Positions 8,927 to 18,383 of a DNA stretch of 64,000 nt are shown here, piece after piece. Positions within the stretch are counted from its first letter, which is position 1. Each line of letters opens with the position of its first letter. Below the pieces are notes generated by a model. That model was not told where the DNA came from. It searched no databases and saw only the letters and a list, made by a program, of their open reading frames with translations. Source of the DNA: Christiangramia sabulilitoris (GTDB lineage: Bacteria > Bacteroidota > Bacteroidia > Flavobacteriales > Flavobacteriaceae). The stretch lies in the NCBI RefSeq assembly GCF_007050985.1, contig NZ_VHSF01000002.1, positions 248,001 to 312,000 on the forward strand. Direction: 5' to 3'. Position numbers and translations under genes: made by a program.

Positions 8927-10780
8927 ATGGAAGAAAAGAAAGTAGATATTCAATCTATCATTGGATTTATTCTAATTGGAGGTATCCTGTTATGGATGCT
9001 ATACAACAATACCCCTGAAGAAACAGCGGTTGAAGAACCACAGACAACAGAGCAGGTAGAAGACAGCACAAAGGATAATGAGGTAGCTGCTCAAGATCCT
9101 TCAGCAGAACCTGTACAAAATGATTCTACATCACTGGCAGACGCCCAGAGACGACTGGGAGCATTTGGATATTCAGAAACTTTAGCTTCAGCACAGGGTG
9201 GTACAACCACTATCTCTAACGATCTTCTGGAGTTGAAGATCTCAAATAAAGGTGGATATATTGAGGAAGCGAGATTAAAGAAATTTAAAACTTTTGACTC
9301 TATCCCGGTTTATCTGATTAAAGACAGTAACGCTTCTTTAAATTTAAAGTTCAGCACTACTGATGGCAGGACCTTAAATACTGAAAATCTGTATTTTGAG
9401 CCTCAGCTTACTGAAAATAATGGCAACCAGATACTTTCGATGAAATTGAAGGTTTCTGAAGATGAATTCCTCGAATATCGTTACTCCATGCGTCCGGGAG
9501 AATATATGATGGACTTCAGCGTACGCTCCCAGGGGCTAACCGGGGTTTTGAATACAGCTGAATCTCCTGTACTGGACTGGAAACTTAAAGGATACCGTCA
9601 TGCCAAAAGTATTTCCTACGAAAACAGGTATACAGATCTTATTTATGAATATGATGGTGGCGATGATGATAACCTGAACAGTGGTGATGATGAAGAAGAA
9701 AACGTTAGCTATATAGCTTACAGACAACACTTCTTCTCCTCTATCCTATTGACTGACACTCCATTTAAGAAAGCGAGATTCGAAGTAGAGAATTTGGTGG
9801 AAGATGAGGAAATAGATACGGTTTTTACGAAAACCTTTGCCTCCACCATTCCACTGGATCTTAAAGCCGGTGAACTTAATTATAATATGAACTGGTACTA
9901 TGGTCCTTCAGATTATAAGATCCTGAATGATTATGACCGTAACCTGGATGAAGTGATTCCTCTTGGATGGGGGATTTTTGGATGGATAAATAAATATCTC
10001 TTTATCCCTTTCTTTGCATTTCTGGCGGGAGTACTTCCAAGCTATGGCCTGGCAATTATCGCGATGACCATCGTAGTTAGAATAGTATTATCACCGGTTA
10101 CCTATAAATCTTACCTGTCACAGGCGAAAATGAAGATCCTGAGACCAGAGATCAATGAAATTAGTGAAAAGTACAAGGACAATGCAATGAAAAAGCAGCA
10201 GGAAACCATGAAGCTTTATAGCAAGGCGGGAGCCAGCCCTATGAGTGGATGCTTGCCTGCACTAATGCAGATACCTGTATTTTATGCTTTATTCCAGTTC
10301 TTCCCAAGTGCTTTTCAATTAAGGCAAAAAGATTTCCTGTGGGCAGATGATCTTTCCAGTTATGATACGATCGCTGAGCTTCCTTTTAATATACCTTTTT
10401 ATGGGGATCACGTAAGTTTATTCCCAATCCTGGCTTCTATTGCTATCTTCATTTATATGATGATGACTACGGGACAGAGTATGCAGGCTCAACAGCAACC
10501 GGGAATGCCTAACATGAAATTCCTTATGTATCTTTCGCCGCTAATCATGCTGATCTTTTTCAACAACTATGCGAGTGGATTATCACTGTATTATTTTACT
10601 TCTAACCTTATTACTATTGGTATTATGTTAGTGATAAAATATGTGATCATAGATGAAGATAAAATTCACGCCAAGATCCAGGAAAATAAGAAGAAACCTA
10701 AGAAACAGAACAGGTTTACCAAGAAGTTCCAGGATATGATGGAGCAGGCTGAGCAACAACAAAAGAACCAAAAGCGCTAA
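8927..10780 (+). CDS. yidC: Membrane protein insertase YidC
   Basis: A 617-residue YidC of the Gram-negative type. One membrane segment near residues 10-25 is followed by an acidic linker and a large periplasmic domain (about 90-340), then the conserved insertase core (about 355-575) with YGLAIIAMTIVVRIVLSP, a charged coiled-coil loop containing the conserved Arg region (KMKILRPEINEI), and the SGCLPALMQIPVFYALF segment. The C-terminus is a very basic tail that probably contacts ribosomes. It inserts membrane proteins alone or with Sec and the SRP pathway; FtsY and the SRP RNA are also encoded in this window. It follows pyrG and is closed by a strong palindromic terminator. Confidence 0.97.
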   Translation: MEEKKVDIQSIIGFILIGGILLWMLYNNTPEETAVEEPQTTEQVEDSTKDNEVAAQDPSAEPVQNDSTSLADAQRRLGAFGYSETLASAQGGTTTISNDLLELKISNKGGYIEEARLKKFKTFDSIPVYLIKDSNASLNLKFSTTDGRTLNTENLYFEPQLTENNGNQILSMKLKVSEDEFLEYRYSMRPGEYMMDFSVRSQGLTGVLNTAESPVLDWKLKGYRHAKSISYENRYTDLIYEYDGGDDDNLNSGDDEEENVSYIAYRQHFFSSILLTDTPFKKARFEVENLVEDEEIDTVFTKTFASTIPLDLKAGELNYNMNWYYGPSDYKILNDYDRNLDEVIPLGWGIFGWINKYLFIPFFAFLAGVLPSYGLAIIAMTIVVRIVLSPVTYKSYLSQAKMKILRPEINEISEKYKDNAMKKQQETMKLYSKAGASPMSGCLPALMQIPVFYALFQFFPSAFQLRQKDFLWADDLSSYDTIAELPFNIPFYGDHVSLFPILASIAIFIYMMMTTGQSMQAQQQPGMPNMKFLMYLSPLIMLIFFNNYASGLSLYYFTSNLITIGIMLVIKYVIIDEDKIHAKIQENKKKPKKQNRFTKKFQDMMEQAEQQQKNQKR

Positions 10781-10803
10781 TATTTTTAGCGCATACCAAT
10801 AAA

Positions 10804-10829
10804 AAAGCCCCTTCAATTGAAGGGGCTTT
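10804..10829. terminator. Bidirectional terminator between yidC and the fasciclin gene
   Basis: The 20 nt at 10807-10826 form a perfect palindrome (GCCCCTTCAA/TTGAAGGGGC) with AAA and TTT flanks, so it can stop transcription from both convergent genes. A second small hairpin (GCGCTAA/TTAGCGC, 10774-10792) overlaps the yidC stop codon. Confidence 0.85.
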
Positions 10830-10857
10830 CTAATTCAAACAATAAACAACAAATCAA

Positions 10858-12768
10858 TTAATCATCAAGTGTTGGCAATAATACCATATCAATAGCGTGA
10901 ATTACCCCATTAGTTCCCTGCACATCTGCGAGAACTACAGTAGCAGTTCTTCCACCCACATCTGTCACCGTTACATTGTCACCTACATTGATAGTAACAT
11001 CTTCACCCTGGAAGGTAGTTATAGTCATTCCATCTGTAAGTGTACCAGAGGTAGCGTTAGCTTCCGTTACCACGTGATAGGATAAGACTTCAGAAAGCAC
11101 ATCTGCATCGAGATCTGCTAATGCGTTTAATTCCAGATCTGTCAAAAGATCTCCAAAAGCCGCATTAGTTGGAGCAAAAACTGTAAATGGAGTGTTTGTA
11201 TCTGGAGAAGACAGAATATCAACAAAAGTATATGAGTCTTCACGAGTTAAAGCATCAACCAGGATAGAGAAAGTAGGATCTGCCAGAGCAAAAGTAACTA
11301 CATTTGGAAGGCCAATTACAGCATCAACAGCGTGAATCACACCATTATCAACCATTACATCTGCAGTGGTTACAGTACTTACGCCATTCAGGGTTACCCC
11401 ACCATCTGTATTAACATATAAACTTAGATTTTCACCATCAGGACCCGCAGTTGAACTACTTGTGTAATAACCTGTTTGAAGATCTCCTGCAGTTATACTT
11501 CCTGCCTGTACGTGATTTAATAGTACCTGTTCAAGAACATCTTCGGGAACTTCATCCAGGGATGCAAACCCCATATCTGAAAGGAACGCGGCAAATGCAT
11601 CATTATCTGGAGCGAATACGGTATACTCAGTATCCCCGTCAAGTACAGAAAATAAATCAGCTGCTCTCAGGGCTGCAAATAAAGATGAATAGTTTTCACT
11701 ATTTGCGGTAAAATCTGCAATCGAATTATCTGGAGTAAATGCATCATCTTCCGGTAATAAAACTCTGTCAATAGCATGAATAACGCCATTCGTCGCCTGT
11801 ACATCTGTTACAATAATGGTAGTAGACCTATCATTTTCATCTACGATGGTCACATTTTCTCCTAAATAAATAGTGAATGTTCCAGATTCAAAGGTGGTAA
11901 CTTCCATGGCATCGGTAAGGTCGCCCGCAACCACGTTAGCATCGGTAACTACATGATAATTTAAAACTTTTGCCAGAAGGTCTGCTGGTATATCATCTAG
12001 TCCGGCCATGCCTAATTCATCCAGTAAGGCCACAAAAGCGTCATCTGTTGGAGCAAATACGGTAAAAGGAGCTGGAGAATCGCCTGAAGTTTGTAGGATC
12101 CCGGTTCCATCAGCAGCGACATAATTATAATCGTCTTCTCTGGTCAGCGCCTGTACCAGGATTGAAAATGTTGGATCTGCGGTTGCAAAAGTAGTCACAT
12201 CTGGAAGACCTATAACAGCATCCACGGCATGTACCACTCCATTATCTACAATATTATCTGCAGAGGTTACGGTACTAACCCCATTTATAGTAACGCCTCC
12301 TTCAGTATTAATAAAAAGGCTCACATTTTCTCCATCAGGTCCGGCTTCAGCAGAACTGGTGATATACCCGGTACTAAGATCTGTAGACAGGATACTTCCA
12401 GCCTGGACATGATTTAGAAGTATTAATTCCAGCACATCTGTTGGTACATCACCTAAAGAAGCAAAGCCGTTAGCAGTAAGAAAGGCAGCAAAAGCCTCGT
12501 CTGTTGGTGCAAATACGGTATATTCTGTATCTCCGTCCAGGGTGGCCGTTAAATTAGCAGCTTCCAGTGCAGCTACCAAAGAACTAAAGCCATTTTCATC
12601 GGCAAAATCTACTATGGTATTAGCTTCTACTACATCATCTGTAGGATCTGGAGTTACAGTAACATCATCTGTGAACTGGAAATCATCCTCCTCATCACAT
12701 GCGGTAAAACCTAAGCATATGATAAGCGCCAGGGCACTCAATTTTAAATTCTTTAAAATAAAATTCAT
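10858..12768 (-). CDS. Lipoprotein with four fasciclin (FAS1) domains
   Basis: A 636-residue surface or periplasmic lipoprotein. The signal peptide ends in a lipobox with acylated Cys24 (GFTAC) followed by an acidic run DEEDD, which in Bacteroidetes is like the signal for surface export. Four FAS1 domains follow at about 51-188, 193-340, 349-488 and 492-633; each has the TVFAPTDDAF-type H1 motif and a GVIHAID-type H2 motif. Domains 1 and 3 resemble each other far more than their neighbours, as do 2 and 4, so the protein arose by duplication of a two-domain unit (period about 298 residues). FAS1 domains mediate adhesion. The gene is monocistronic. Confidence 0.93.
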   Translation of the reverse strand: MNFILKNLKLSALALIICLGFTACDEEDDFQFTDDVTVTPDPTDDVVEANTIVDFADENGFSSLVAALEAANLTATLDGDTEYTVFAPTDEAFAAFLTANGFASLGDVPTDVLELILLNHVQAGSILSTDLSTGYITSSAEAGPDGENVSLFINTEGGVTINGVSTVTSADNIVDNGVVHAVDAVIGLPDVTTFATADPTFSILVQALTREDDYNYVAADGTGILQTSGDSPAPFTVFAPTDDAFVALLDELGMAGLDDIPADLLAKVLNYHVVTDANVVAGDLTDAMEVTTFESGTFTIYLGENVTIVDENDRSTTIIVTDVQATNGVIHAIDRVLLPEDDAFTPDNSIADFTANSENYSSLFAALRAADLFSVLDGDTEYTVFAPDNDAFAAFLSDMGFASLDEVPEDVLEQVLLNHVQAGSITAGDLQTGYYTSSSTAGPDGENLSLYVNTDGGVTLNGVSTVTTADVMVDNGVIHAVDAVIGLPNVVTFALADPTFSILVDALTREDSYTFVDILSSPDTNTPFTVFAPTNAAFGDLLTDLELNALADLDADVLSEVLSYHVVTEANATSGTLTDGMTITTFQGEDVTINVGDNVTVTDVGGRTATVVLADVQGTNGVIHAIDMVLLPTLDD

Positions 12769-13148
12769 AATTCTAAGTTTTAATTATTGATTGGTTTTAA
12801 CTTTTTATAAAAGTAGAACCAAAAACCGTATAATTCTGTTTAATCTTTGTTAAAAATCGCTAAACACCCTAATTTTTTATTTTTCAATGTATTGTTTTAC
12901 AGCATATTAAAAATTTAAAAAACTGGACTTCTCCCGGTATACAGATAGAAACCGGGCACAAAAGCAATGAATTCTGGACTTAAATATTACGAATTGAAGT
13001 TATTTTTTCACCAAGAAAAATTTTTTCAACTCCTAATAATTTCTAACCCGATTTCTTTGAAAAAGGAAAGTTTATTTTTTGTATCGTAGCGCAAAAAGGT
13101 ATATGAAACTGAAAATAGAATACGGAAGAAAGGAATACTAAAAATCAA
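12769..13148. other. AT-rich intergenic region, divergent promoters
   Basis: About 400 nt between the divergent fasciclin lipoprotein and small lipoprotein genes. I see no gene or stable RNA in it. It should carry both promoters: a TACTTTTA element (one mismatch from TAnnTTTG) on the minus strand about 30 nt upstream of the fasciclin ATG, and an exact -7 element at 13149-13156 for the rightward gene. Confidence 0.4.
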
Positions 13149-13156
13149 TATATTTG
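13149..13156 (+). promoter_or_regulatory. -7 element (TATATTTG) of the small lipoprotein gene
   Basis: Exact TAnnTTTG match 19 nt before the ATG at 13176, predicting a leader of about 15 nt. No TTG lies at the -33 distance. Confidence 0.45.
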
Positions 13157-13175
13157 AACAATTAAACTAACTATT

Positions 13176-13577
13176 ATGAAAAAGCTATTAATCTTATTAG
13201 TATCAGTTTGTCTTTTTACCGCTTGCAGCGACGATGATGACTCAGGAGCAGTAGAAGGTAATATTGTTGGAACCTGGTTGTTGGTCGAGGCTAATAATGT
13301 TCCCGGTTTCGAGGTAGATGACTGTACTGGACAATCCACCCTTACCTTTAATGCTGATAACTCTGCTTCATCAACTTTCTTTTCTGAAAGTGATGGTATT
13401 TGTAGTTCAGCAACTGAAAACGGTGTATGGACAAGTTCTGAAAATTCAAAATATACTCTTTTAGTACCGGGATTTGATGACCCTGTAACAGGGACGGTTA
13501 CTTTTTCGAGTAATAACAGGTTCACCTTTGTTCCCGATGTCTTTACAGCATCGAATTTTGTTTTTCAAAGAAATTAA
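13176..13577 (+). CDS. Small lipocalin-like lipoprotein
   Basis: A 133-residue lipoprotein: signal peptide MKKLLILLVSVCLFTAC with acylated Cys17, then SDDDD, an acidic stretch typical of exported Bacteroidetes lipoproteins. The mature part starts with IVGTWLLVEAN, the usual first strand of the small lipocalin-like families common in Flavobacteria, and ends NRFTFVPDVFTASNFVFQRN. It has two further Cys residues (DDCTGQS and DGICSS) that could form a disulfide. The beta-barrel assignment rests on this pattern only; the ligand is unknown. The gene is single and followed by a clear terminator. Confidence 0.75.
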   Translation: MKKLLILLVSVCLFTACSDDDDSGAVEGNIVGTWLLVEANNVPGFEVDDCTGQSTLTFNADNSASSTFFSESDGICSSATENGVWTSSENSKYTLLVPGFDDPVTGTVTFSSNNRFTFVPDVFTASNFVFQRN

Positions 13578-13597
13578 ATAATCCAGGTTATGTAATT

Positions 13598-13623
13598 AAA
13601 GGTGGCTTTCGCCACCTTTTTTT
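13598..13623 (+). terminator. Intrinsic terminator after the small lipoprotein gene
   Basis: Stem AAAGGTGGC/GCCACCTTT with a TTTC-containing loop, and T run 13617-13623. Confidence 0.88.
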
Positions 13624-13629
13624 ATTTCG

Positions 13630-13664
13630 TAATTTTGTGCCCGCTTATGCGACTGCTTAAGCGG
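13630..13664 (+). promoter_or_regulatory. mnmA promoter -7 element and leader hairpin
   Basis: TAATTTTG at 13630-13637 matches the -7 consensus exactly. The predicted transcript begins almost at once with a hairpin, CCGCTTA (13641-13647) pairing with TAAGCGG (13658-13664). It lies directly behind the preceding terminator, so promoter and terminator are packed within 40 nt. Confidence 0.5.
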
Positions 13665-13689
13665 TTATTAAAAAAGCAAATCTAAGAGA

Positions 13690-14877
13690 ATGAAAAAAGT
13701 AGTGGTCGGTTTGTCTGGAGGTGTAGATTCAAGTGTATCTGCCTATCTTTTAAAGGAACAGGGATATGAGGTCATTGGTCTGTTTATGAAGAACTGGCAC
13801 GACGACTCGGTCACGATCTCAGACGAGTGCCCGTGGCTGGATGATAGTAATGATGCGATGATGGTGGCCAATAAACTTGGGATTCCTTTTCAAACCGTTG
13901 ATCTGAGTGAACAATATAAGGAGCGAATCGTTGATTATATGTTCAATGAATATGAAAAAGGAAGAACGCCAAATCCCGATGTTCTTTGTAATCGTGAAAT
14001 TAAGTTTGACGTTTTTATGAAGATCGCTTTATCTCTGGGAGCAGATTATGTTGCTACAGGGCATTATTGCAGGAAGGCTGAGTTTGAAAAAGATGGAAAA
14101 ATGATCTACCAGCTTCTTTCCGGAGAAGATAATAATAAGGACCAGTCTTATTTCCTTTGCCAGTTAACCCAGGAACAATTATCAAAGACTCTTTTCCCGA
14201 TTGGGGAATTACAAAAATCTGAAGTAAGAAAGATAGCAGCAGAACAGGATCTGATCACGGCAGATAAAAAGGATTCCCAGGGACTTTGCTTTATAGGAAA
14301 GGTTCGCCTTCCGGATTTTCTTCAGCAAAAATTAAAACCAAAGGAAGGAGTGATCGTAGAAGTACCTGCAGATTCAGCTAATTTTTCTGAAGAAGAAGTG
14401 AGCTTCAATTCTCACTTGGAAGAGTTAAAGCACCTTTCTAAAAAATTCAATTACTCACAGGAGGACGGGAAAGTAGTGGGAAAACATCAGGGTGCACATT
14501 ATTTCACCAAAGGCCAGCGTAAAGGTCTGGCGGTTGGAGGCACCCCGGAACCGCTGTTCGTTATTGATACAGATGTTGATGAAAATATTATTTACACAGG
14601 ACAGGGTAAGGACCATCCGGGTATTTACAGGCAGGGACTATTTGTAACCGAAGACGAGATTCACTGGGTTCGAAAAGATCTACAAATTGATGAAAATGAA
14701 GAATTAAGGGTAAAAGCAAGGATAAGATACAGACAACCTTTGCAGGATGCCATCCTTTACCAAACCTCCAATGGAATGTATGTGATTTTTGATGATCCCC
14801 AGGCTTCAATCACTGAAGGTCAATTCGTGGCCTGGTACAGGAATGAGGAATTATTGGGTTCTGGAGTTATTTCGTAA
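13690..14877 (+). CDS. mnmA: tRNA-specific 2-thiouridylase MnmA
   Basis: A 395-residue MnmA, which adenylates and thiolates uridine 34 of Lys, Glu and Gln tRNAs. The ATP-PPase loop is at residues 7-14 (GLSGGVDSS). The two catalytic cysteines are Cys100 ([13 protein letters not shown]) and Cys200 (DSQGLCFIG), both present. The C-terminal beta-barrel includes the [13 protein letters not shown] motif that contacts tRNA. Length is slightly longer than E. coli MnmA, with an insertion around residues 215-255, as common in Bacteroidetes. The S8 protease gene follows 23 nt later, so the two may share a transcript. Confidence 0.97.
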   Translation: MKKVVVGLSGGVDSSVSAYLLKEQGYEVIGLFMKNWHDDSVTISDECPWLDDSNDAMMVANKLGIPFQTVDLSEQYKERIVDYMFNEYEKGRTPNPDVLCNREIKFDVFMKIALSLGADYVATGHYCRKAEFEKDGKMIYQLLSGEDNNKDQSYFLCQLTQEQLSKTLFPIGELQKSEVRKIAAEQDLITADKKDSQGLCFIGKVRLPDFLQQKLKPKEGVIVEVPADSANFSEEEVSFNSHLEELKHLSKKFNYSQEDGKVVGKHQGAHYFTKGQRKGLAVGGTPEPLFVIDTDVDENIIYTGQGKDHPGIYRQGLFVTEDEIHWVRKDLQIDENEELRVKARIRYRQPLQDAILYQTSNGMYVIFDDPQASITEGQFVAWYRNEELLGSGVIS

Positions 14878-14900
14878 TTTGAAACTCTTTAGAACACTAC

Positions 14901-16496
14901 ATGAAAAAATTTTTCCTGCTTATACTTTTCGTATCGCTGAATATAAATGCGCAGCAGGAGCATGCGTGGGTTTTCTTCACCAATAAAACGAATGTTCAGG
15001 AAGCCCTGGAAGATCCTTATTCCATACTATCACCCAGGGCCGTAGAAAGAAAATCCCTGAGAGGCACCCCTATAGATGAAAGGGATGTACCGGTGAACGA
15101 AAACTATATCGCACAGATAAAAAACCAGGAAGGAATTAGCGTCAAAGCTAAATCTAAATGGTTCAATTGTGTCCATGTGATAGGCTCTTTGGAACAAATT
15201 TCAAATTTATCTTCCCTAAACTTTGTATCTAAGATCGAATTTGCCAGCAATGAGCTGGAAAATCGAGCTTCACTACAACAACTGGAAAAAGTTGATAAAC
15301 TGGAAGCGAACGTTGAGTTTACCTATGGCCCGGCAGGCAACCAGGTTAAAATGCTGAATACAGATTACCTCCATCAAAATGATCTAACCGGGAACGGAAT
15401 CATCATTGCCGTGATGGATGCCGGTTTTCCCAATGTTAATAACCTGCAGGCTTTTAGCCGCTTAAGAACTCAGGGGAAATTATTAGGCGGATACGATTTT
15501 CCTGGAAGGTCCTCGAATTTCAGTAATACCGATTTAGATGGCCACGGGACGGTAGTCCTGGCTACCATGGCTGGTTTTTTAGAAGACGAATATACAGGCA
15601 CTGCACCAGACGCTTCTTACTACCTTTTCAGAACTGAAATCGCCCCAACCGAAACTCCTGTGGAAGAAAGCTACTGGGTTGAAGCTGCAGAACGCGCAGA
15701 CAGTCTGGGTGTGGATATTATTAATACTTCTCTTGGCTATACCACCTTTGATGAAGAAAAATATGATTATTCTCCGCAGGATATGGATGGAAAAACAGCC
15801 TTTATCTCTCGCGGTGCATCTGTTGCTACAGAAAAAGGAATGCTGGTGGTAACTTCTGCAGGCAACCGCGGTGACCGGGAAAACTTTAACATTATTGGGG
15901 CTCCCGGTGATGCAAATGTATTGACCATTGGCGCAGTAGATAAAGACGGTGAATATGCTTTTTTCAGTTCTACTGGCCCCTCTGCAGACGGAAGGACCAA
16001 GCCAGATCTTGCAGCACAAGGGCTAGAGATCATTACAATAGATGAATTTGGAAACCTGGTAGTGGCTAGTGGCACTTCCTTCGCCTCTCCTATTCTCGCC
16101 GGTTCAGCCGCCAGTTTATGGCAAGCAAACCCCGAATGGACCAATCTTGAATTAATGCAAATACTGCGGGAAAGCGGCAGTTTATATGAAAATCCCAATT
16201 CCATGCTTGGTTATGGAATTCCTGATCTTAGTACCGCCTATCAGTCTACCGGAAGTGAAAATTTTACCCCTGGAGATTTCATATTTTCTCCTAATCCTGT
16301 AAAGAATATTTTAAATTTTGTAAGTCCTGAAGATCTGGCTTTCGATATAACTGTTTTTGATACTTTAGGACAGAAAATATTGCATCAAAAAAATACGAAG
16401 GATAAAATAGACCTTACCGGTTTTTCCAGTGGTATTTATATTGTTATGTTTGAACAAAATAGTTCAAAAAAATCATTTCTGATCATCAAAGAATAA
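14901..16496 (+). CDS. Subtilisin-like serine protease with type IX secretion domain
   Basis: A 531-residue secreted S8 protease. A signal peptide (about 1-17, ending NINAQ) is followed by a propeptide-like region to about 145. The catalytic triad is visible as Asp in IIIAVMDAGF, His in DLDGHGTVV and Ser in GTSFASP; the oxyanion Asn is in TSAGNRGD. The last 75 residues form a type A type IX secretion sorting domain: FIFSPNPVKN, a DTLGQKIL strand, DLTGFSSGIYIV and a basic tail SKKSFLIIKE. It is therefore probably exported through the T9SS to the surface or medium to degrade protein. Its stop codon overlaps the next start (TAATG). Confidence 0.95.
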   Translation: MKKFFLLILFVSLNINAQQEHAWVFFTNKTNVQEALEDPYSILSPRAVERKSLRGTPIDERDVPVNENYIAQIKNQEGISVKAKSKWFNCVHVIGSLEQISNLSSLNFVSKIEFASNELENRASLQQLEKVDKLEANVEFTYGPAGNQVKMLNTDYLHQNDLTGNGIIIAVMDAGFPNVNNLQAFSRLRTQGKLLGGYDFPGRSSNFSNTDLDGHGTVVLATMAGFLEDEYTGTAPDASYYLFRTEIAPTETPVEESYWVEAAERADSLGVDIINTSLGYTTFDEEKYDYSPQDMDGKTAFISRGASVATEKGMLVVTSAGNRGDRENFNIIGAPGDANVLTIGAVDKDGEYAFFSSTGPSADGRTKPDLAAQGLEIITIDEFGNLVVASGTSFASPILAGSAASLWQANPEWTNLELMQILRESGSLYENPNSMLGYGIPDLSTAYQSTGSENFTPGDFIFSPNPVKNILNFVSPEDLAFDITVFDTLGQKILHQKNTKDKIDLTGFSSGIYIVMFEQNSSKKSFLIIKE

Positions 16497-17443
16497 TGGC
16501 ATCAAAAAATAAAATCACCAAACTTTTCAATATAAAATATCCATTGATCCAGGCAGGAATGATCTGGGCCAGTGGCTGGAAATTAGCCAGTGCTGTTTCT
16601 AATGCCGGCGGACTGGGTATCATTGGTTCGGGCTCTATGTATCCTGAAGTTTTGAGGGAGCATATTCAGAAATGCAAAAAGGCCACGAATAAACCATTCG
16701 CAGTGAATGTTCCCATGTTGTATCCTGAGATCGAAAAGATCATGGAGATCATTATCGAAGAGAAAGTCGGGATCGTATTTACCTCTGCAGGTAATCCTAA
16801 AACCTGGACAAATCATCTACAGCAACATGGAATAAAGGTGGTACATGTAGTAAGCAGCGTAAAGTTTGCCATAAAATCACAGGAAGCTGGCGTAGATGCC
16901 GTAGTTGCTGAAGGTTTTGAGGCAGGTGGTCACAACGGCAGGGATGAAACCACGACTTTTACCCTGATACCAATGGTAAAAGAAAAGATCTCTATTCCTT
17001 TGATCGCGGCGGGAGGAATAGCCACAGGAAGGGGAATGCTGGCGGCTATGGTCCTTGGTGCAGATGGCGTTCAGGTGGGCAGCCGGTTCGTAGCAACCCC
17101 CGAAGCGTCTTCACATAAAAATTTCAAGCAGATGGTCGTGGAGGCAGAGGAAGGCGATACGGTTTTAACCCTAAAAGAATTAGCTCCTGTTCGCTTATTG
17201 AAAAACAAATTTTTTGAAGATGTCCAGGCACTATATGCCAGGTCACCAAGTAAGGAGGAATTAAAGGATCTGCTGGGCAGAGCAAGAGCTAAAAAAGGCA
17301 TGTTTGAAGGTGACCTGGAAGAAGGTGAACTGGAAATCGGGCAGATCTCGGGTTTGATAAATGAGATAAAACCGGCTGCAGAAATTGTGAAAGAGATGAT
17401 CTCTGAATTTGAAGCCGCCAGAAAAGAAGTTGCTGATTTTTAA
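16496..17443 (+). CDS. Nitronate monooxygenase-like FMN enzyme
   Basis: A 315-residue TIM-barrel protein of the nitronate monooxygenase / 2-nitropropane dioxygenase family. Visible are the N-terminal PLIQAGMIWASGWKLASAVS, the GGLGIIGSG glycine loop, VAEGFEAGGHNG with the catalytic-region His, and the FMN phosphate-binding segment IAAGGIATGRGML...GADGVQVGSRF. Such enzymes oxidise nitronates with FMN or, in FabK relatives, reduce enoyl-ACP; the former is more likely, but substrate is not certain. The ATG overlaps the protease stop by 1 nt, so translation is coupled although the functions look unrelated. It ends with a 4-nt convergent overlap with the DUF922 gene. Confidence 0.88.
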   Translation: MASKNKITKLFNIKYPLIQAGMIWASGWKLASAVSNAGGLGIIGSGSMYPEVLREHIQKCKKATNKPFAVNVPMLYPEIEKIMEIIIEEKVGIVFTSAGNPKTWTNHLQQHGIKVVHVVSSVKFAIKSQEAGVDAVVAEGFEAGGHNGRDETTTFTLIPMVKEKISIPLIAAGGIATGRGMLAAMVLGADGVQVGSRFVATPEASSHKNFKQMVVEAEEGDTVLTLKELAPVRLLKNKFFEDVQALYARSPSKEELKDLLGRARAKKGMFEGDLEEGELEIGQISGLINEIKPAAEIVKEMISEFEAARKEVADF

Positions 17444-17985
17444 CTTGAATAGCGCTCCAGTTTTTCAAGCTCTTTACTAACGAAATCTCTCCATTTCTCC
17501 TCTGCTACTTTGTTCGCACTATGCGAGGTTTCCCGATCAAACTTATTTTGCATGGCTACGCGCTGTGCTTCTATAGAATTATAAATCTTCTTAAGATCCT
17601 GTCGAATATTTCTACCCGGTATATAATTCTCCAACTCACGGCGTAATTTCCGGGCATGAAGTTCAGAAATATCAAAGTGTAATTGTTCGTGCGCCAGTAA
17701 ATATTCTTTATCCTGAACATCTTTCACCCAGGATTTACCCGGATAAAAATTAGTATGAACCTCGTGTTCTAAAACAGGTTTTCCAGAGGCGGTGCTGTAA
17801 GTCCAGCTATAACTAAATCCCGAATTGGTATTTGCTGAATAGGAGTTTGTATAATCTGGTTTTGCCTTAAAATCATTCCAGCTGAGAGGTCTGTTCGCCT
17901 GCCATTTGATCTTCTCTGTTTTTTCCTGAGCGGTGATTCCGGAAAAAAGGAAAATGCAAATAACTAGCAGACTAAATTTTCTCAT
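17440..17985 (-). CDS. Exported DUF922 protease-like protein
   Basis: A 181-residue protein with a signal peptide (residues 1-19, ending SGITAQ). The body matches DUF922 proteins: LSWNDFKAKPDY near the start and a zinc-peptidase-like HEQLHFDI (HExxH) near residue 94, followed by a long helix with Arg and Lys. DUF922 members are annotated as predicted Zn-dependent proteases; activity has not been shown for this type as far as I know. The start overlaps the OsmC stop by 4 nt (ATGA), so it is the last gene of the operon LysM protein-osmC-DUF922, possibly with guaA ahead. Confidence 0.8.
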   Translation of the reverse strand: MRKFSLLVICIFLFSGITAQEKTEKIKWQANRPLSWNDFKAKPDYTNSYSANTNSGFSYSWTYSTASGKPVLEHEVHTNFYPGKSWVKDVQDKEYLLAHEQLHFDISELHARKLRRELENYIPGRNIRQDLKKIYNSIEAQRVAMQNKFDRETSHSANKVAEEKWRDFVSKELEKLERYSS

Positions 17986-18383
17986 GAATATGTGAAAGAA
18001 ATGTTCTTTTCAATATCCGGATGCAAACTATGGAAAACGGGACAGTTGAGAGCGGCGTTTTCCAGGATCTTCGCTTCTTTCTCGCTATATTTTTCAGGAA
18101 ATTTGATATTGATTTCGATCTGCGCAATTCTTCTAGGCTCAGCAGCCATAACTTTAGTTACCTCAGCAGAAGTGCCTTTAATTACCAAGCCCATCGATTC
18201 TGCTTTTATGCCCATGATCGTTAGCATACAGGTTGCCAGTGAATTTGCGACCATATCTGTTGGAGAAAAAGCTTCTCCCTTTCCATGATTGTCTACCGGT
18301 GCATCTGTAATCACTTTGGAACCACTCTGCAAATGTTCAGATTCGGTTCTTAGATCACCAAGATATTTTACTTTAGAGGTCAT
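17982..18383 (-). CDS. OsmC/Ohr-family peroxidase
   Basis: A 133-residue OsmC-family protein. The two redox cysteines are Cys52 (LATCMLTIMG) and Cys114 (NCPVFHSL), at the positions used by OsmC and Ohr to reduce organic hydroperoxides; the first sits at the start of the central helix as expected. It has the YhfA/OsmC-type SPTDMVANSLATC motif. It lies between the LysM protein gene (11-nt overlap) and the DUF922 gene (4-nt overlap), a tight translational chain. OsmC is cytosolic while both neighbours are exported, so their grouping may reflect envelope or oxidative stress; that is inference. Confidence 0.93.
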   Translation of the reverse strand: MTSKVKYLGDLRTESEHLQSGSKVITDAPVDNHGKGEAFSPTDMVANSLATCMLTIMGIKAESMGLVIKGTSAEVTKVMAAEPRRIAQIEINIKFPEKYSEKEAKILENAALNCPVFHSLHPDIEKNISFTYS

